From Cercospora beticola (taxonomy: Eukaryota > Ascomycota > Dothideomycetes > Mycosphaerellales > Mycosphaerellaceae): 64,000 nucleotides of DNA. The position numbers and the translations under genes are program-made. The notes under the pieces were generated by a model, which did not search any database, was not told the origin of the DNA, and saw nothing but the letters and a program-made list of their open reading frames with translations. The stretch is taken from contig NC_088938.1 in the NCBI RefSeq assembly GCF_033473495.1, forward strand, positions 806,001-870,000. Direction: 5' to 3'. Of the stretch, positions 11,115-20,370 are shown piece by piece. Each line of letters begins with the position of its first letter. Positions within the stretch are counted from its first letter, which is position 1.

Positions 11115-12124
11115 CCAGATCCCCTCGCGGGTGCCGGATCATCGAGGAGGCAGTGATGTCACGCGCCGGCTCGCGTCTACAGCGGTGGGCGAGGAGGCAA
11201 TGGCTTCGTAGGTCGTAGGAACGGAATTTCAGGACAATGAAGAACAGAAGGGACACCGCCGCACCGCAACGCAGGAAAAACTGTAGCGGCGATAGTGGTA
11301 TGGCGTCGCCGGCGGTGGGTATGTGGGAGGAGGGCGATCCCAGGCACGAAGCGAAGGTTTAACAGACCGCACTAGAAGCCATGTGGAAGACGGCTCGAAG
11401 CATCACGGAAGCACCGCTGACGACACGCCCCCCGTCATCGGCAGGCGGCGCAATGGGAAGATTTTGCACTCGAAGGTGGAATCGTTTTGTCCTCTCACGA
11501 AAGACGTTGTCGGAGGCAGCATAGCACCCTGATGTTGGATATGCCTAGGCGTTGCTCCCCATGGACTCGGGCACGAATTAGCTTGAGACAGACCGCGCCG
11601 ATCTCCACGAGCACCCCGGTCGTCGCCGCATCGGGGCCTTTCTCGAAACGAGTGCTTAGGTGAACATCACTCGATCCAGACTCGACACGCCCGCCCACGT
11701 CGCGTGTCTGCCACCGCCTAGCCACGAACCAAACACTACCGTGGTACCGTCTGCACTTGCTGACTGGCGCTGTGGCTGCCGACGACATCAGCTTTGTCAG
11801 GTGTTTCGGCCGTTGTCCAGCATGTTCGAGCGTTGACGAGGCTGCCAGGTAGTACGCGTCTCCATTGCTGCAAGCAAACACATGACCTCTTTTCTTTGCT
11901 ATTGACGTGCTTCCCGTTCTTCTACCTACAACTGACCGTGGCCGCTCGAAGATCCTGACACAAAATCACACGTCGGGCAGGAGCGGGCATGCGCCTTGCA
12001 GACCGCAAAGTGGCAAGTGGCGTTTTCGACTTTCAGAAACCGGCAACTAGCCAAGGCCATACTCTCCTTTACCAGCTCTTCGCTACTCAGCATACGCGTC
12101 TTATAATCTCTGGCGACCAGGAAC
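11115..12124. other. Divergent promoter region, kinase / WSS1
   Basis: One kilobase between two outward-facing start codons; both promoters should lie here. Overlapping frames on both strands (for example - 11881-11495) lack recognisable motifs. A short 5' leader for WSS1 probably lies in 11900-12124. Confidence 0.5.
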
Positions 12125-13525
12125 ATGTCCAGCTGGCGCCCGCCGGGCCCTCCGGGCAACCACCGACCCGCCTTTCCAGGAAACAACCGCACTCCTTCTG
12201 AAGGAGGGCCCAGCGGCGTACATCGCTCGTCTCCCATCCAATTCAAAGAGACCGAGTCACTCTTCAACACCTACGAACATCTCTCCGGACTCCCTCGGAG
12301 CGATGACGCTCTACTCTTACTCCGCAAGATTGCCTCCGTGGTCAAACCCATCATGCGAAAGCGAGGGTGGAAAGTCTCAGTCCTAGCCGAGTTCTTGCCT
12401 CCAGAGCCCAACTTACTAGGGCTCAACATCAACAAAGGCTACAAGATCTGCGTTCGTTTACGCTACCACAACAACCCAGACCTCTTCCTGCCGTTTGAAG
12501 AATGCGTCGATACCATGTTACACGAACTTTCACACAACGTCTGGGGGCCGCATGATTCGAACTTTCACAAATTGTGGGATGAACTCCGTGATGAGCATGA
12601 AGTTCTCGTTCGGAAAGGATACACTGGGGAAGGGTTCCTTGGCTCTGGCAATCGCCTCGGAGGGGCGTATGCCGGTCGTCCTCAATTACCGGCACACGAA
12701 CTGCGTCGCCTGGCACGCGCGTCAGCTGAGAAGCGCAAAAAACAAGGTACACTGAGCAATGGGTCTGGTCAACGACTGGGCGGCACACCAATTCACCGCG
12801 GTCAAGACGTTCGATCAGTCATCGTCGACCAGATCACGAAGCGAAATAATGCGATGAGCGAAGTTAGTTGCGCTTCTGGACGCCAAGACGCTGGCAAACT
12901 TTCTCAGGAGAGCAGCGACAAGACATTCAAAACCAAAGCGGAAGAAGACGATGCCAACAATCGGGCAATCGCGCAGGCACTCTTTGAATTAATGGAGCAG
13001 GAAGAGGAGCAGAAATTGTTCTCAGAAGGTGGATTGAAGTGGAGTAAGGAAGCTGGACTCTACAGTGCGAACGAAGCTGGCAGTTCTTCGTCCGCCACCA
13101 CAAGCAGTCACCCTAGTGAGGAAGACCAGCTGAAGTGGGCTCTCGCTGAGAGCACGGGAGTGTCTCCCGCTCAACCTACAGCTCTAACGCAGTGGACCTG
13201 CGAAATATGCACATGCATTAACCCTCTCCAGTTCCTGGCCTGCGATGCATGCGGCGTTGAGCGACCCCAGACTGCTCTCGTCAAAGAGAAGTCGAAATCT
13301 CGTAAACCGTCCAATCCGAGCCCGGGTGTCACACGGAAGCCGGTGCGGTCTTCACGAGATCTCAACGTGAAGCCACTACCGACCAAGACGGCAGCTGAGC
13401 GCTTTCCCACCAAGCAGCCAAACCCGAATGCCAGTATCGGGTGGCAGTGCAGCCGTTGCGGCACATTCATGGAGCACCAGTGGTGGACGTGCTCGGCCTG
13501 CGGACTGCTGAAAGACAGCTCTTGA
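12125..13525 (+). CDS. WSS1: WLM-domain metalloprotease, WSS1-type DNA-protein crosslink repair
   Basis: A 466-residue intronless frame. The WLM domain spans about residues 40-220 and contains the zinc-protease motif HELSHNVWGPHD, with His133, Glu134, His137 and the third ligand His143. Two RanBP2-type zinc fingers follow near residues 356-382 and 438-460, each with paired C-x2-C clusters and a Trp (QWTCEICTC... and GWQCSRCG...). The family (yeast Wss1, related to metazoan SPRTN) cleaves proteins covalently trapped on DNA, with recruitment through SUMO, ubiquitin and Cdc48. The N-terminal 35 residues are Pro/Gly-rich and look disordered. The last finger ends at the C-terminus. The gene converges with RPP1 across 140 bases. 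Yeast Wss1 lacks this exact pair of fingers, but double-finger forms are usual in filamentous fungi. Confidence 0.92.
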   Translation: MSSWRPPGPPGNHRPAFPGNNRTPSEGGPSGVHRSSPIQFKETESLFNTYEHLSGLPRSDDALLLLRKIASVVKPIMRKRGWKVSVLAEFLPPEPNLLGLNINKGYKICVRLRYHNNPDLFLPFEECVDTMLHELSHNVWGPHDSNFHKLWDELRDEHEVLVRKGYTGEGFLGSGNRLGGAYAGRPQLPAHELRRLARASAEKRKKQGTLSNGSGQRLGGTPIHRGQDVRSVIVDQITKRNNAMSEVSCASGRQDAGKLSQESSDKTFKTKAEEDDANNRAIAQALFELMEQEEEQKLFSEGGLKWSKEAGLYSANEAGSSSSATTSSHPSEEDQLKWALAESTGVSPAQPTALTQWTCEICTCINPLQFLACDACGVERPQTALVKEKSKSRKPSNPSPGVTRKPVRSSRDLNVKPLPTKTAAERFPTKQPNPNASIGWQCSRCGTFMEHQWWTCSACGLLKDSS

Positions 13526-13665
13526 GAGCCCGATCCGAGAGATGGCGCAAAGTGACAGTGCCGATCGTTTCTTGCGCGAGCCCTGTACAGGGGATGCAGT
13601 TGCTTTTCGGCCAGTTAGACGAGCGAAGATACCCATGCAATGACATTGACAGCTGCCGAACGTCT

Positions 13666-14697
13666 TCAATCGGCTGCTGCTGCTCCAGAATCGTCGCCAT
13701 AGCCAGAAACCTTGTGTGCTCCAGGTCCAGCAGTGCCATTTGCGACTCGCGCTGCATGGGCAAGCTTCTTCTGCTGCCTCTTGCTCGGCGGCTTTTCCAT
13801 CCCGTCTCCAGTCGGCGTGTCCCCATCCGCCTTCCTCTTCAGCCCATGCTGCTCATTCTGCTGGTGTGCACCGTCTTTCTTCGCACCTTGCTTCTGCTTC
13901 TCACTCCGTTTCTGAGCCTGCTTTTCCCTGATCCCTACCTCCACCTCCTTCGGCTTCTCCCCACTATATACAATATCAATTGCCCCTCTGTATCCCGTCC
14001 TCTTCAACTTCCCACTAACAACAACAGTTCTGGCCTCTTTACTCACAGCCTCGTACCCTCTCTCTTGACCAAGCCCCCAGACCGCAGCCAAATTTGATGC
14101 GTCCCAAGGCCCTCTGCAACCCACTGCCCCAGTCCTAGCCTCCACTCCAGAGCTGATAATCAAGCCTCTTCCTCTTGTCGCCCGGACCAGCTGTGTCGCA
14201 TTACTGATCACATTCCTCCTTCCTTGAGCATCACCCAATAACCCACCCGAATAGCATATCTCGATTTTCTTCCCAGACTGTATTGCGACAGAGAGCATTT
14301 TGTGCTTGAAATGCGTTCCGAAACGTTGTGTGAGATCGATACTGATTATATCGCAATCCATGCTACTGCATGCTAGACTCAGGGTCTTTTCATCGACGGG
14401 GCGGAGAGCGAGCAGATCATAGTTGGATGCGAGAGCTGTGAGGCGGGCATTGGGATGACCAGATTCGGAGAGGACAAGAGTCAGGCGTCGAAGGATGGTG
14501 AGTTTGGTGGGTAAAGATTTGTGAGTTTGTTGGAGTTGAGACTCTGTAGGAATTGGATTGTTGAGGTCTGTGGGTAGTTTGCCAGAGATAGTGTGGTTCA
14601 GCGCAACAACGTTGTAGCCGAGTTCATGGAGGAAGGCGAGGGTGCGTGGAAGATTCGGATCGGAGGGCACCCATTGGACGTTAAGGTCGTAGAACAT
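13666..14697 (-). CDS. RPP1: Ribonuclease P/MRP protein subunit p30
   Basis: A 343-residue intronless frame starting at the ATG at 14697. The chain begins with the typical FYDLNV strand and shows a TIM-barrel-like sequence of strands and helices (LGYNVVALNH, YDLLALRP, CDIISIDL, KKIEICYSGGL, RGRGLIISSG), matching the Rpp1/RPP30 subunit of RNase P and RNase MRP. It binds the RNA core in the nucleus and nucleolus and is needed for tRNA 5' end and rRNA processing. The tail after about residue 255 is Lys/Gln-rich and low in complexity, with nuclear-localisation-like basic runs (KPPSKRQQKK), and ends in GAAAAD. Coding composition changes abruptly along the gene (skew island 3). Confidence 0.92.
   Translation of the reverse strand: MFYDLNVQWVPSDPNLPRTLAFLHELGYNVVALNHTISGKLPTDLNNPIPTESQLQQTHKSLPTKLTILRRLTLVLSESGHPNARLTALASNYDLLALRPVDEKTLSLACSSMDCDIISIDLTQRFGTHFKHKMLSVAIQSGKKIEICYSGGLLGDAQGRRNVISNATQLVRATRGRGLIISSGVEARTGAVGCRGPWDASNLAAVWGLGQERGYEAVSKEARTVVVSGKLKRTGYRGAIDIVYSGEKPKEVEVGIREKQAQKRSEKQKQGAKKDGAHQQNEQHGLKRKADGDTPTGDGMEKPPSKRQQKKLAHAARVANGTAGPGAHKVSGYGDDSGAAAAD
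13780..14660. other. GC-skew switch island 3 (C-rich to G-rich)
   Basis: On the + strand, 13981-14100 has 49 C and 15 G, and 14461-14580 has 47 G and 8 C (direct count). The switch is near 14280-14380 within the minus-strand RPP1 gene. Confidence 0.8.
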
Positions 14698-15597
14698 GTT
14701 GGAGGTCGGCGGTTGATGAGCTGGGCGAGCTCATTGCTGTGAGGTCAGCTTGTCGGTGATGCTTGTGAAAGAGTCAAGAATTGTCGGAAGCTCTGATGCA
14801 GATCTGCGGAGCTGGGTGCGGCAGTGGATCCGCTCGGCAAGAAGTACCGATTGGTTGACTGCTGGCAGGGGGACATCTCCCGTGGGACTTCAACTTTCCG
14901 CTGAACCACCTCCGGGTAGAAATGCTGCACAGGGTCATTCAAGCCCATTAAAGCTGGAGAAGTTGACGATATGCTTCATACGTTCCTAGCTGCGAGGTCT
15001 ATTCCACACAATTTATTATCCAAACTGCGAGAATCTCATTGCCTCCTGGGTTCTAACGCGTGGGCTCTTGTTTTTAGCTTCGTCAAAGTCGAAGGGGCCG
15101 TGGAGACCAGCGGACCAGGCCCGGAGTCACGCGAGAGATCGAGCAAACTGAACACCTCGAGCGGCTCACTTGACCCAACTCCATGATCATGGCATGAGTG
15201 AAGCACGTGCCAAGTCCATGAAAATGAGACACCAGATGGCAAAGTTCTACTTTGCTGTGCCAAATGAAATGTGCAGTCGTCCTTGATACTCCCTGGACAG
15301 CTACCGGCCAATCGGACTCAGCTCTAAAGTCAGGCGCGTGCCTTCGCTCGTTACTACCCAGGCAGTGGTCAGGCGTCGCTGCCTTATGAGCAATTTCCAA
15401 CGCAACTGCTTCAGGAATACGGAAGCACAGCAATCGCGGGTTCACTTGAAAGGTACCTGGTAGATTGAGCTTGCTCTCCGACTCATTTCATTTCCAGCTT
15501 CGCATGTCAATGACAGAGCACAGTATTTTCTGCAATCATCACCAACTTCCAGCACCAAGCCCACTTCACAATTAACATCGACACTTTCACCCCCAAA
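14698..15597. other. Divergent promoter region, RPP1 / 2EXR-like gene
   Basis: Nine hundred bases with only short, motif-free open frames. The last 60 bases are A/C-rich and probably form the 5' leader of the following gene (start context CAAAATGCC). Confidence 0.5.
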
Positions 15598-16755
15598 ATG
15601 CCGATGCCCAAGGCCTTCCTCGACGACTTCCCACGAGAGATTCGGGACGAGATCTACAACGTGCCCATCAAGAAAGGCCAATCTCCTGACGCACTCTACC
15701 ATGACACCTGCATCGTGATGAGAGGTGATATCTTCTCAGGCTACTCTGGCCCAGGTGACAGATTCCGCGACATGGGTTACGCCGACTGGAAATACCGGCT
15801 CATCGGTAGACAAATCGACGAGGAGTTCACAGCATGCATGTCGAGATTCGTGCCGCTCCATCTACAAGGATTCCTTGAGAGAAGCGGGAGCGAGTATGAT
15901 TTCGAAAAGGGCTCGCTGGACAAGATCTTGCCGGTGGAAGGCAAGCCGATCAAAATTTACCAAAGGTGGCATGGACCGGAAAAGTCGAAGGGAATTTTCA
16001 TCAAGGCGAATCTTACGGCTCCGCAGCCCGAGCCCGTTGAGGAGTCTCAGTTCCGAGATGATGGTATAGATCATTTCGATCCATCGTTGGATTGGGATTG
16101 GGGAGAGCTCGCAAACTCGCCACCCACTGATCCTTCGCCGGAGGTTGAGGACGAGATAGCACAACGTCAGAGCGAAGAAAACGCTCCTGGGTCAAATGAT
16201 GATGGAGGTGCAGCTCACAGCTCAGAGAGCTTAGATACCACCACGACTCCTGCCTCCGCCGGCCAGAATCCAGTCTTCGACGGCTCTTCGCCTGATGAGC
16301 TAGAGCCTACGCCGTCAAGTGATCCCAGTAATCCCAGTGATCACTGGGGTCACTGGCCTAGTGATCCGCCGCTAGAGGTTCTTCAGTTCTCCACAGAAGG
16401 ATTGAAGGAATTTTGCCGGCGAATATCGCTTCTCGACAAGACGCAAGATCTGGTTATCGAACTTCACACCAGCGATTGGAATTGGTCGCCAAGCGACCAG
16501 TCTGAAGCACTTTTCCAGGCTCGCAAAACGGTTCTCGACGCAAAGGTGACGAGCATCGAGAGTATTCCGCACTGGCACCGCTACTGCGTGCAAGTCGGCG
16601 ACCTCGCCGTCTTCGCCAGCCGTAGGGTTGGAAATTCAGTCACGGGGTCACCGGTTTATCGTGTCACGTCAGAGACGAATGAAGATTGGCGAACTGATGC
16701 GCAATACCGCAAACTGGTCAGCGACCTCAGGATCGATTATCAAACCGTCGATTGA
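15598..16755 (+). CDS. 2EXR/F-box-like fungal protein of unknown function
   Basis: A 385-residue intronless frame beginning at the first ATG after an A/C-rich leader. The N-terminus holds FLDDFPREIRDEIY, the short F-box-like helix typical of the large fungal 2EXR-type family, in which this segment opens a globular domain of unknown role. An acidic, Ser/Pro-rich, probably disordered stretch (about 145-255) separates it from a C-terminal region with beta-like strands (DLVIELHTS, YCVQVGDLAVFAS). There is no signal peptide or membrane segment. A repeated SDPSNPSDHW motif is encoded over a 16-bp perfect DNA palindrome (16333-16348). The function is unknown; F-box-like ends suggest, but do not show, a link to SCF ubiquitin ligases. 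Confidence 0.75.
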   Translation: MPMPKAFLDDFPREIRDEIYNVPIKKGQSPDALYHDTCIVMRGDIFSGYSGPGDRFRDMGYADWKYRLIGRQIDEEFTACMSRFVPLHLQGFLERSGSEYDFEKGSLDKILPVEGKPIKIYQRWHGPEKSKGIFIKANLTAPQPEPVEESQFRDDGIDHFDPSLDWDWGELANSPPTDPSPEVEDEIAQRQSEENAPGSNDDGGAAHSSESLDTTTTPASAGQNPVFDGSSPDELEPTPSSDPSNPSDHWGHWPSDPPLEVLQFSTEGLKEFCRRISLLDKTQDLVIELHTSDWNWSPSDQSEALFQARKTVLDAKVTSIESIPHWHRYCVQVGDLAVFASRRVGNSVTGSPVYRVTSETNEDWRTDAQYRKLVSDLRIDYQTVD

Positions 16756-16972
16756 CGGGGCTGAGCGATGATCAGATGGTGCTGCGAGCGGGTGGACGCG
16801 TCCGGGGGATCTTTACCCTGCGCCTTGAGCACGCCAGCTCTTCGGCAGCACGACTGAGGGCTTGGCAGATGAAGCGTTGATGGTTCTGCGCATAAATGAG
16901 GATGTGGCCGTAGCTCGACACTTCGGATGCTGCTCGAAGCAAGGCCTCCCCAGTAGCAGTAGCCAATGTAGC

Positions 16973-17671
16973 TTATGACGGAGCGGTCCTCATTTCCTCC
17001 ATCACGTCTTCTCTCGGTGCCGTATCACAAATCTCGCCGCAGTCTTTGCATTTTCTCGCTTCCTCGTTGGCCTTGAAAGCATTCACTGCATCCTTGATTT
17101 GTGAGCCCAGGTCTGTACAATGGAAGCTCGCCTCGTGGACCTGGCTCCCACAGCCCTGGCAGTACCATCTCAATTTGTCTACACTTCCTTCTGGCCGTGG
17201 CTGCTCAATCACAACGCCCACAGTATCTGCAAACCGGACAGGATTATGCGGAGTATTTCCGGGCAACAGGAACATCTCGCCTTCATTGATGTATATGTCC
17301 TTGAATGTGTCTTTGCCGTCAACCTTTTGAATTGTTTTCAGGAGCATGCGGCCTTTGTACTGGTAGAAGAATTCGGGAGTGGTGTTGATGTGGTAGTCTG
17401 TGCGAGCGTTGGGGCCACCGACAACCATGACAGTCAGTGGGTCATTGTACACGCAGAAATTGTTGATCGGTGGCTTGAGGAGATGTGAATTCTCGTTGAG
17501 CCATTTTGGGAGGTTGAGAGGTGGGAGGAGCGCATTCGGCGTGGTCGTTGTAGTGGCATAGTGGCGGCTTGGGAGGCGTTGGTGTGCGATGCTCGCTCGT
17601 GCTACTGTTGGAGCGACATGTCGTGTGGGAGCTCGTGCTGCTGCAACAAGCGGCCGTCTGAAGGCTTGCAT
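16973..17671 (-). CDS. BNA1: 3-hydroxyanthranilate 3,4-dioxygenase with mitochondrial-type presequence
   Basis: A 232-residue frame from the ATG at 17671; the frame stays open upstream to a TTG at 17797. The cupin core is clear: GGPNARTDYH (metal His and substrate Arg), PEFFYQ (metal Glu), LLPGNTPHNPVRF (second metal His and Arg), and VVIEQPR. Two C-x2-C pairs near the end (CQGCGS, CKDCGE) form the structural iron site seen in bacterial and fungal enzymes. The enzyme opens 3-hydroxyanthranilate on the kynurenine route to NAD. The family normally starts about at PPLNLPKWL. Here that point has no Met, and 40-odd residues precede it that are rich in Arg, Ala, Ser and Thr without acids, ending in RHYA-TTTT. 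That looks like a mitochondrial presequence with a processing site after Tyr38. Confidence 0.92.
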   Translation of the reverse strand: MQAFRRPLVAAARAPTRHVAPTVARASIAHQRLPSRHYATTTTTPNALLPPLNLPKWLNENSHLLKPPINNFCVYNDPLTVMVVGGPNARTDYHINTTPEFFYQYKGRMLLKTIQKVDGKDTFKDIYINEGEMFLLPGNTPHNPVRFADTVGVVIEQPRPEGSVDKLRWYCQGCGSQVHEASFHCTDLGSQIKDAVNAFKANEEARKCKDCGEICDTAPREDVMEEMRTAPS

Positions 17672-18614
17672 TGCGGCGTCCTGCAACCCTCGGTTTGAGG
17701 CGGATACCAGCTTTATCTGCGAAAAGATGGGCGGAACACTAGACCTTTCTGCAGAAGCCCGTATCTTCGTTGGATGAGTCTCGCTGTCATCGTGCAATTG
17801 TTCATCTTGTCGATGTCATCGCTGACACGGGCTCGGGAGCAATGTCCGGTATCGCCGAGGCGGGGTTACCCGGCATCCAACCTCCTTCCCTTCCTTCATG
17901 AATTTGTGCTTAGAACATCAAAGTGTCGTCCGCCGACTGACAAGGAAGACAGCCGACTTCGCTTTTTCGAGCAAAAGTAGGCTGTAAGCGCCTGGTCCGG
18001 TCGATTGTTCTGCACCGCCTTCAGCACCAACGGGCGCCTTGCATGTGGCACAGCAGCGGCTATGCTACGAACAAACGTGATCCAACACACAGAGCGACCC
18101 CTGCCCAGCCAATTCGAGCATCAGTCGATCCATGACTGTCTCAATTAATGCTTCAGGAGCACCAGATCCAATACAAAGCCCAACGCGAACACTCGGGATT
18201 CTCCCCTGGAGTCTGAAAGCATCGAGAAGCGGGAACGTGGGACAGTGCGTTTGCCGCCTCGATAAGTCCAGCATCAGCGTCGAATAGGACGAGATACACG
18301 CTCCTTCTTGAAGCCTGGCTAACATAGGGGCGCAGGCACTGTGCGTGACCATTCAGACCCTTCACAAAGGCGAGGTACGAATAGTATTGGCTACGAGTGT
18401 CCGGCCGTATCGTCCGGGGTGGACATGCACCTGCCAGCGGCATGTAAACGCGATGCTCAGGCGCTGGTGACTTATGATACTGTTGACCGCACGGAGCACG
18501 CCATTGATTTCATTGATGAAGAGAAATAAATAGCAAATGCCATCAGCCATTTCCTCGCCCTCGATACATCTCTACACTCCGAACCGAACCAACAATAACT
18601 ATACAGACCCCAAC
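17672..18614. other. Divergent promoter region, BNA1 / DUF7770-like gene
   Basis: About 940 bases. Overlapping frames on both strands (for example - 18352-18065 and - 18443-18153) show no family motifs. No repeat or RNA gene recognised. Confidence 0.5.
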
Positions 18615-19174
18615 ATGTCAGCTCAGAACCAGCTTCCTAGCCTTCACGTGGACAAACTTCGAGTTGTTGCACATACGATGGGGCCAGTAGTCCCTGGTGG
18701 TCAATTGAGTCAGAACCATTGGTCTATCTATCTCATTCTGGCCAATGGAGCAGGCTCCGTCCGATTCAGCATGACAGCAGACGACAGAAATCCCAAGAAT
18801 GAGCAAGGCATCTTCAATGTCACACAGCATAATTACCAAGTCACAAACAGCTGCGTTCAGTTCTGGGATTTTCCGACTCGTGCCAATCTCACTGTGGGCG
18901 CCTTTCTTCGCAACATTGGAGAACATGGCCGCCAACGGTACCGTATGACGAGCAATGGTACTGGCTGCCGTTATTGGGTGTAAGCAACCTCTCCGAAAGT
19001 GGCCAAGGTTGGAACAAAGCTAACGAAATCAGATCGTGTCTCATACACGACTTCAGTCAAGCTGCATTTCTCAGCCCAGATGCATACGAATTTCTCCAGA
19101 GTGTGATACAATACAATTACTCGCGCCAACAGACGCCTATATACTTGCCTATGCAGACTGGTTCTTTTTACTAG
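18615..19174 (+). CDS. DUF7770-like fungal protein, two exons
   Basis: Exons 18615-18979 and 19033-19174 join across a 53-nt intron (GTAAGC donor, GCTAAC branch, ATCAG acceptor) within a Val codon, giving 168 residues. The start MSAQNQ is the first ATG after an A/C-rich leader; the frame extends upstream but only through leader-like sequence. Recognisable features are QNHWSIYLIL, GSVRFSM, QFWDFP, GCRYWV across the splice, and a terminal Tyr-rich segment ending GSFY. This pattern matches fungal proteins I associate with DUF7770; the label is from memory and moderately secure. It is a small soluble protein without signal peptide. An APH-like kinase gene follows on the same strand 215 bases downstream. 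The function is unknown. Confidence 0.7.
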
Positions 19175-19389
19175 ACCGTGGTAGAACAGATGACAGTTGC
19201 GAACAAATTACGGAGGAACATTCCATGTTCTTGCCAAAGCTTAACAACGTCATATGTATGAGTCATCAATGCGGAGCCGCTATCGTGGCCTCTAGCATAC
19301 TGTACATTCCCGTCTGCTCTTGTCGTACCTCCTAGCCTGTGCCAGACAACTTCGGAGCCCGCCACAACGCCAATTCTCCACATGCCGCA

Positions 19390-20244
19390 ATGGAGCCGGA
19401 CTTCACCAGCAAAGACTCTCAAAGCCACATCCGAGAACTGTGCCATGCCGCGAGAGAAACCAGATTGAATGTCATCAGTCCTCCGGAAACCACCAATCTG
19501 GTTGTCAAATTGACGGCCAATCTTGCTGTTAAATGCGGGCCTGGGGTCACGAGAGCAGAAGCCTACGCGCTGAAGTTCGCGACGGAACACCTGGATTCAA
19601 GCATCGTGCGTGTGCCTTCATTCGTCCAATTCTTCGCAGACGATGCAGATATTTGGCCCACTGGCTACCTTGTTATGGCTTTCGTAGACGGAAACACGCT
19701 TGAGGGAAGTACAATTGACGACGTGAGCATCGCTCGGAAAGTCTTACGAGCTATGCAACACATCCATAGCTTCACCGGCACAGTACCTGGTCCATTGGAT
19801 CGAACTTCTGCGCGTGGTCTGCTCTGGTCTGACTATGGCGCTGGTCAGCCCTTTGAGTCAGTCAGGAAATTACAGGAGTATCTCGACACCAGGCTTGCGA
19901 ATTTCGGACCAAGCATTCCACGAATCGACATAACCGAGTCTGCATTGTGCTTTTGTCACATGGACATTTCTCCCCGGAACATGGTTTTGGACGACCAAGG
20001 TCATCTATATCTCCTAGACTGGGGTTTTGCAGGCTTCTACCCATCGATCTTCGAGCTGTGGTCAATCGCGTTCGAAGACCACATCAGACCTCATCCGCTC
20101 ATGCTTCACCTTACATCCCTACTGCAGGACACTGCTACTCCAAGGCAACTGGACGAGGTGCAAGCTTTGAACAGGGTATACGCAGCAAATCAGCGTTATT
20201 CATTGTACGTGTCACACGTTGCCAAAGGCTCAATTGAGAACTGA
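19390..20244 (+). CDS. Aminoglycoside phosphotransferase-like kinase (APH family)
   Basis: A 284-residue frame from the ATG at 19390 (MEPDFTS); the frame extends upstream only to a GTG. It has the APH/choline-kinase-like catalytic features: VVKLTANLAVKCG with the probable nucleotide Lys, GYLVMAFVDGNTL at the lobe hinge, the Brenner motif CHMDISPRNMVL (catalytic Asp about 192, Asn about 197), and the metal-binding LLDWGFAGFYP (Asp about 210). Filamentous fungi have large families of such kinases with small-molecule or unknown substrates; drug resistance should not be assumed. There is no signal peptide. The gene sits downstream of the DUF7770-like gene on the same strand and converges on the sirtuin gene with 126 bases between stops. 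Confidence 0.82.
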   Translation: MEPDFTSKDSQSHIRELCHAARETRLNVISPPETTNLVVKLTANLAVKCGPGVTRAEAYALKFATEHLDSSIVRVPSFVQFFADDADIWPTGYLVMAFVDGNTLEGSTIDDVSIARKVLRAMQHIHSFTGTVPGPLDRTSARGLLWSDYGAGQPFESVRKLQEYLDTRLANFGPSIPRIDITESALCFCHMDISPRNMVLDDQGHLYLLDWGFAGFYPSIFELWSIAFEDHIRPHPLMLHLTSLLQDTATPRQLDEVQALNRVYAANQRYSLYVSHVAKGSIEN

Positions 20245-20370
20245 CAGTCTTCAAAGCCATAATCCCGATCGAGAGGCGGAGACACGCTCCATACTGGAGG
20301 CTGCCGGCATCCAGCTCTAAGCTATGAATCGATCAGTTCGAAAATGAGACCATAAGAGACATGCCAGTAT

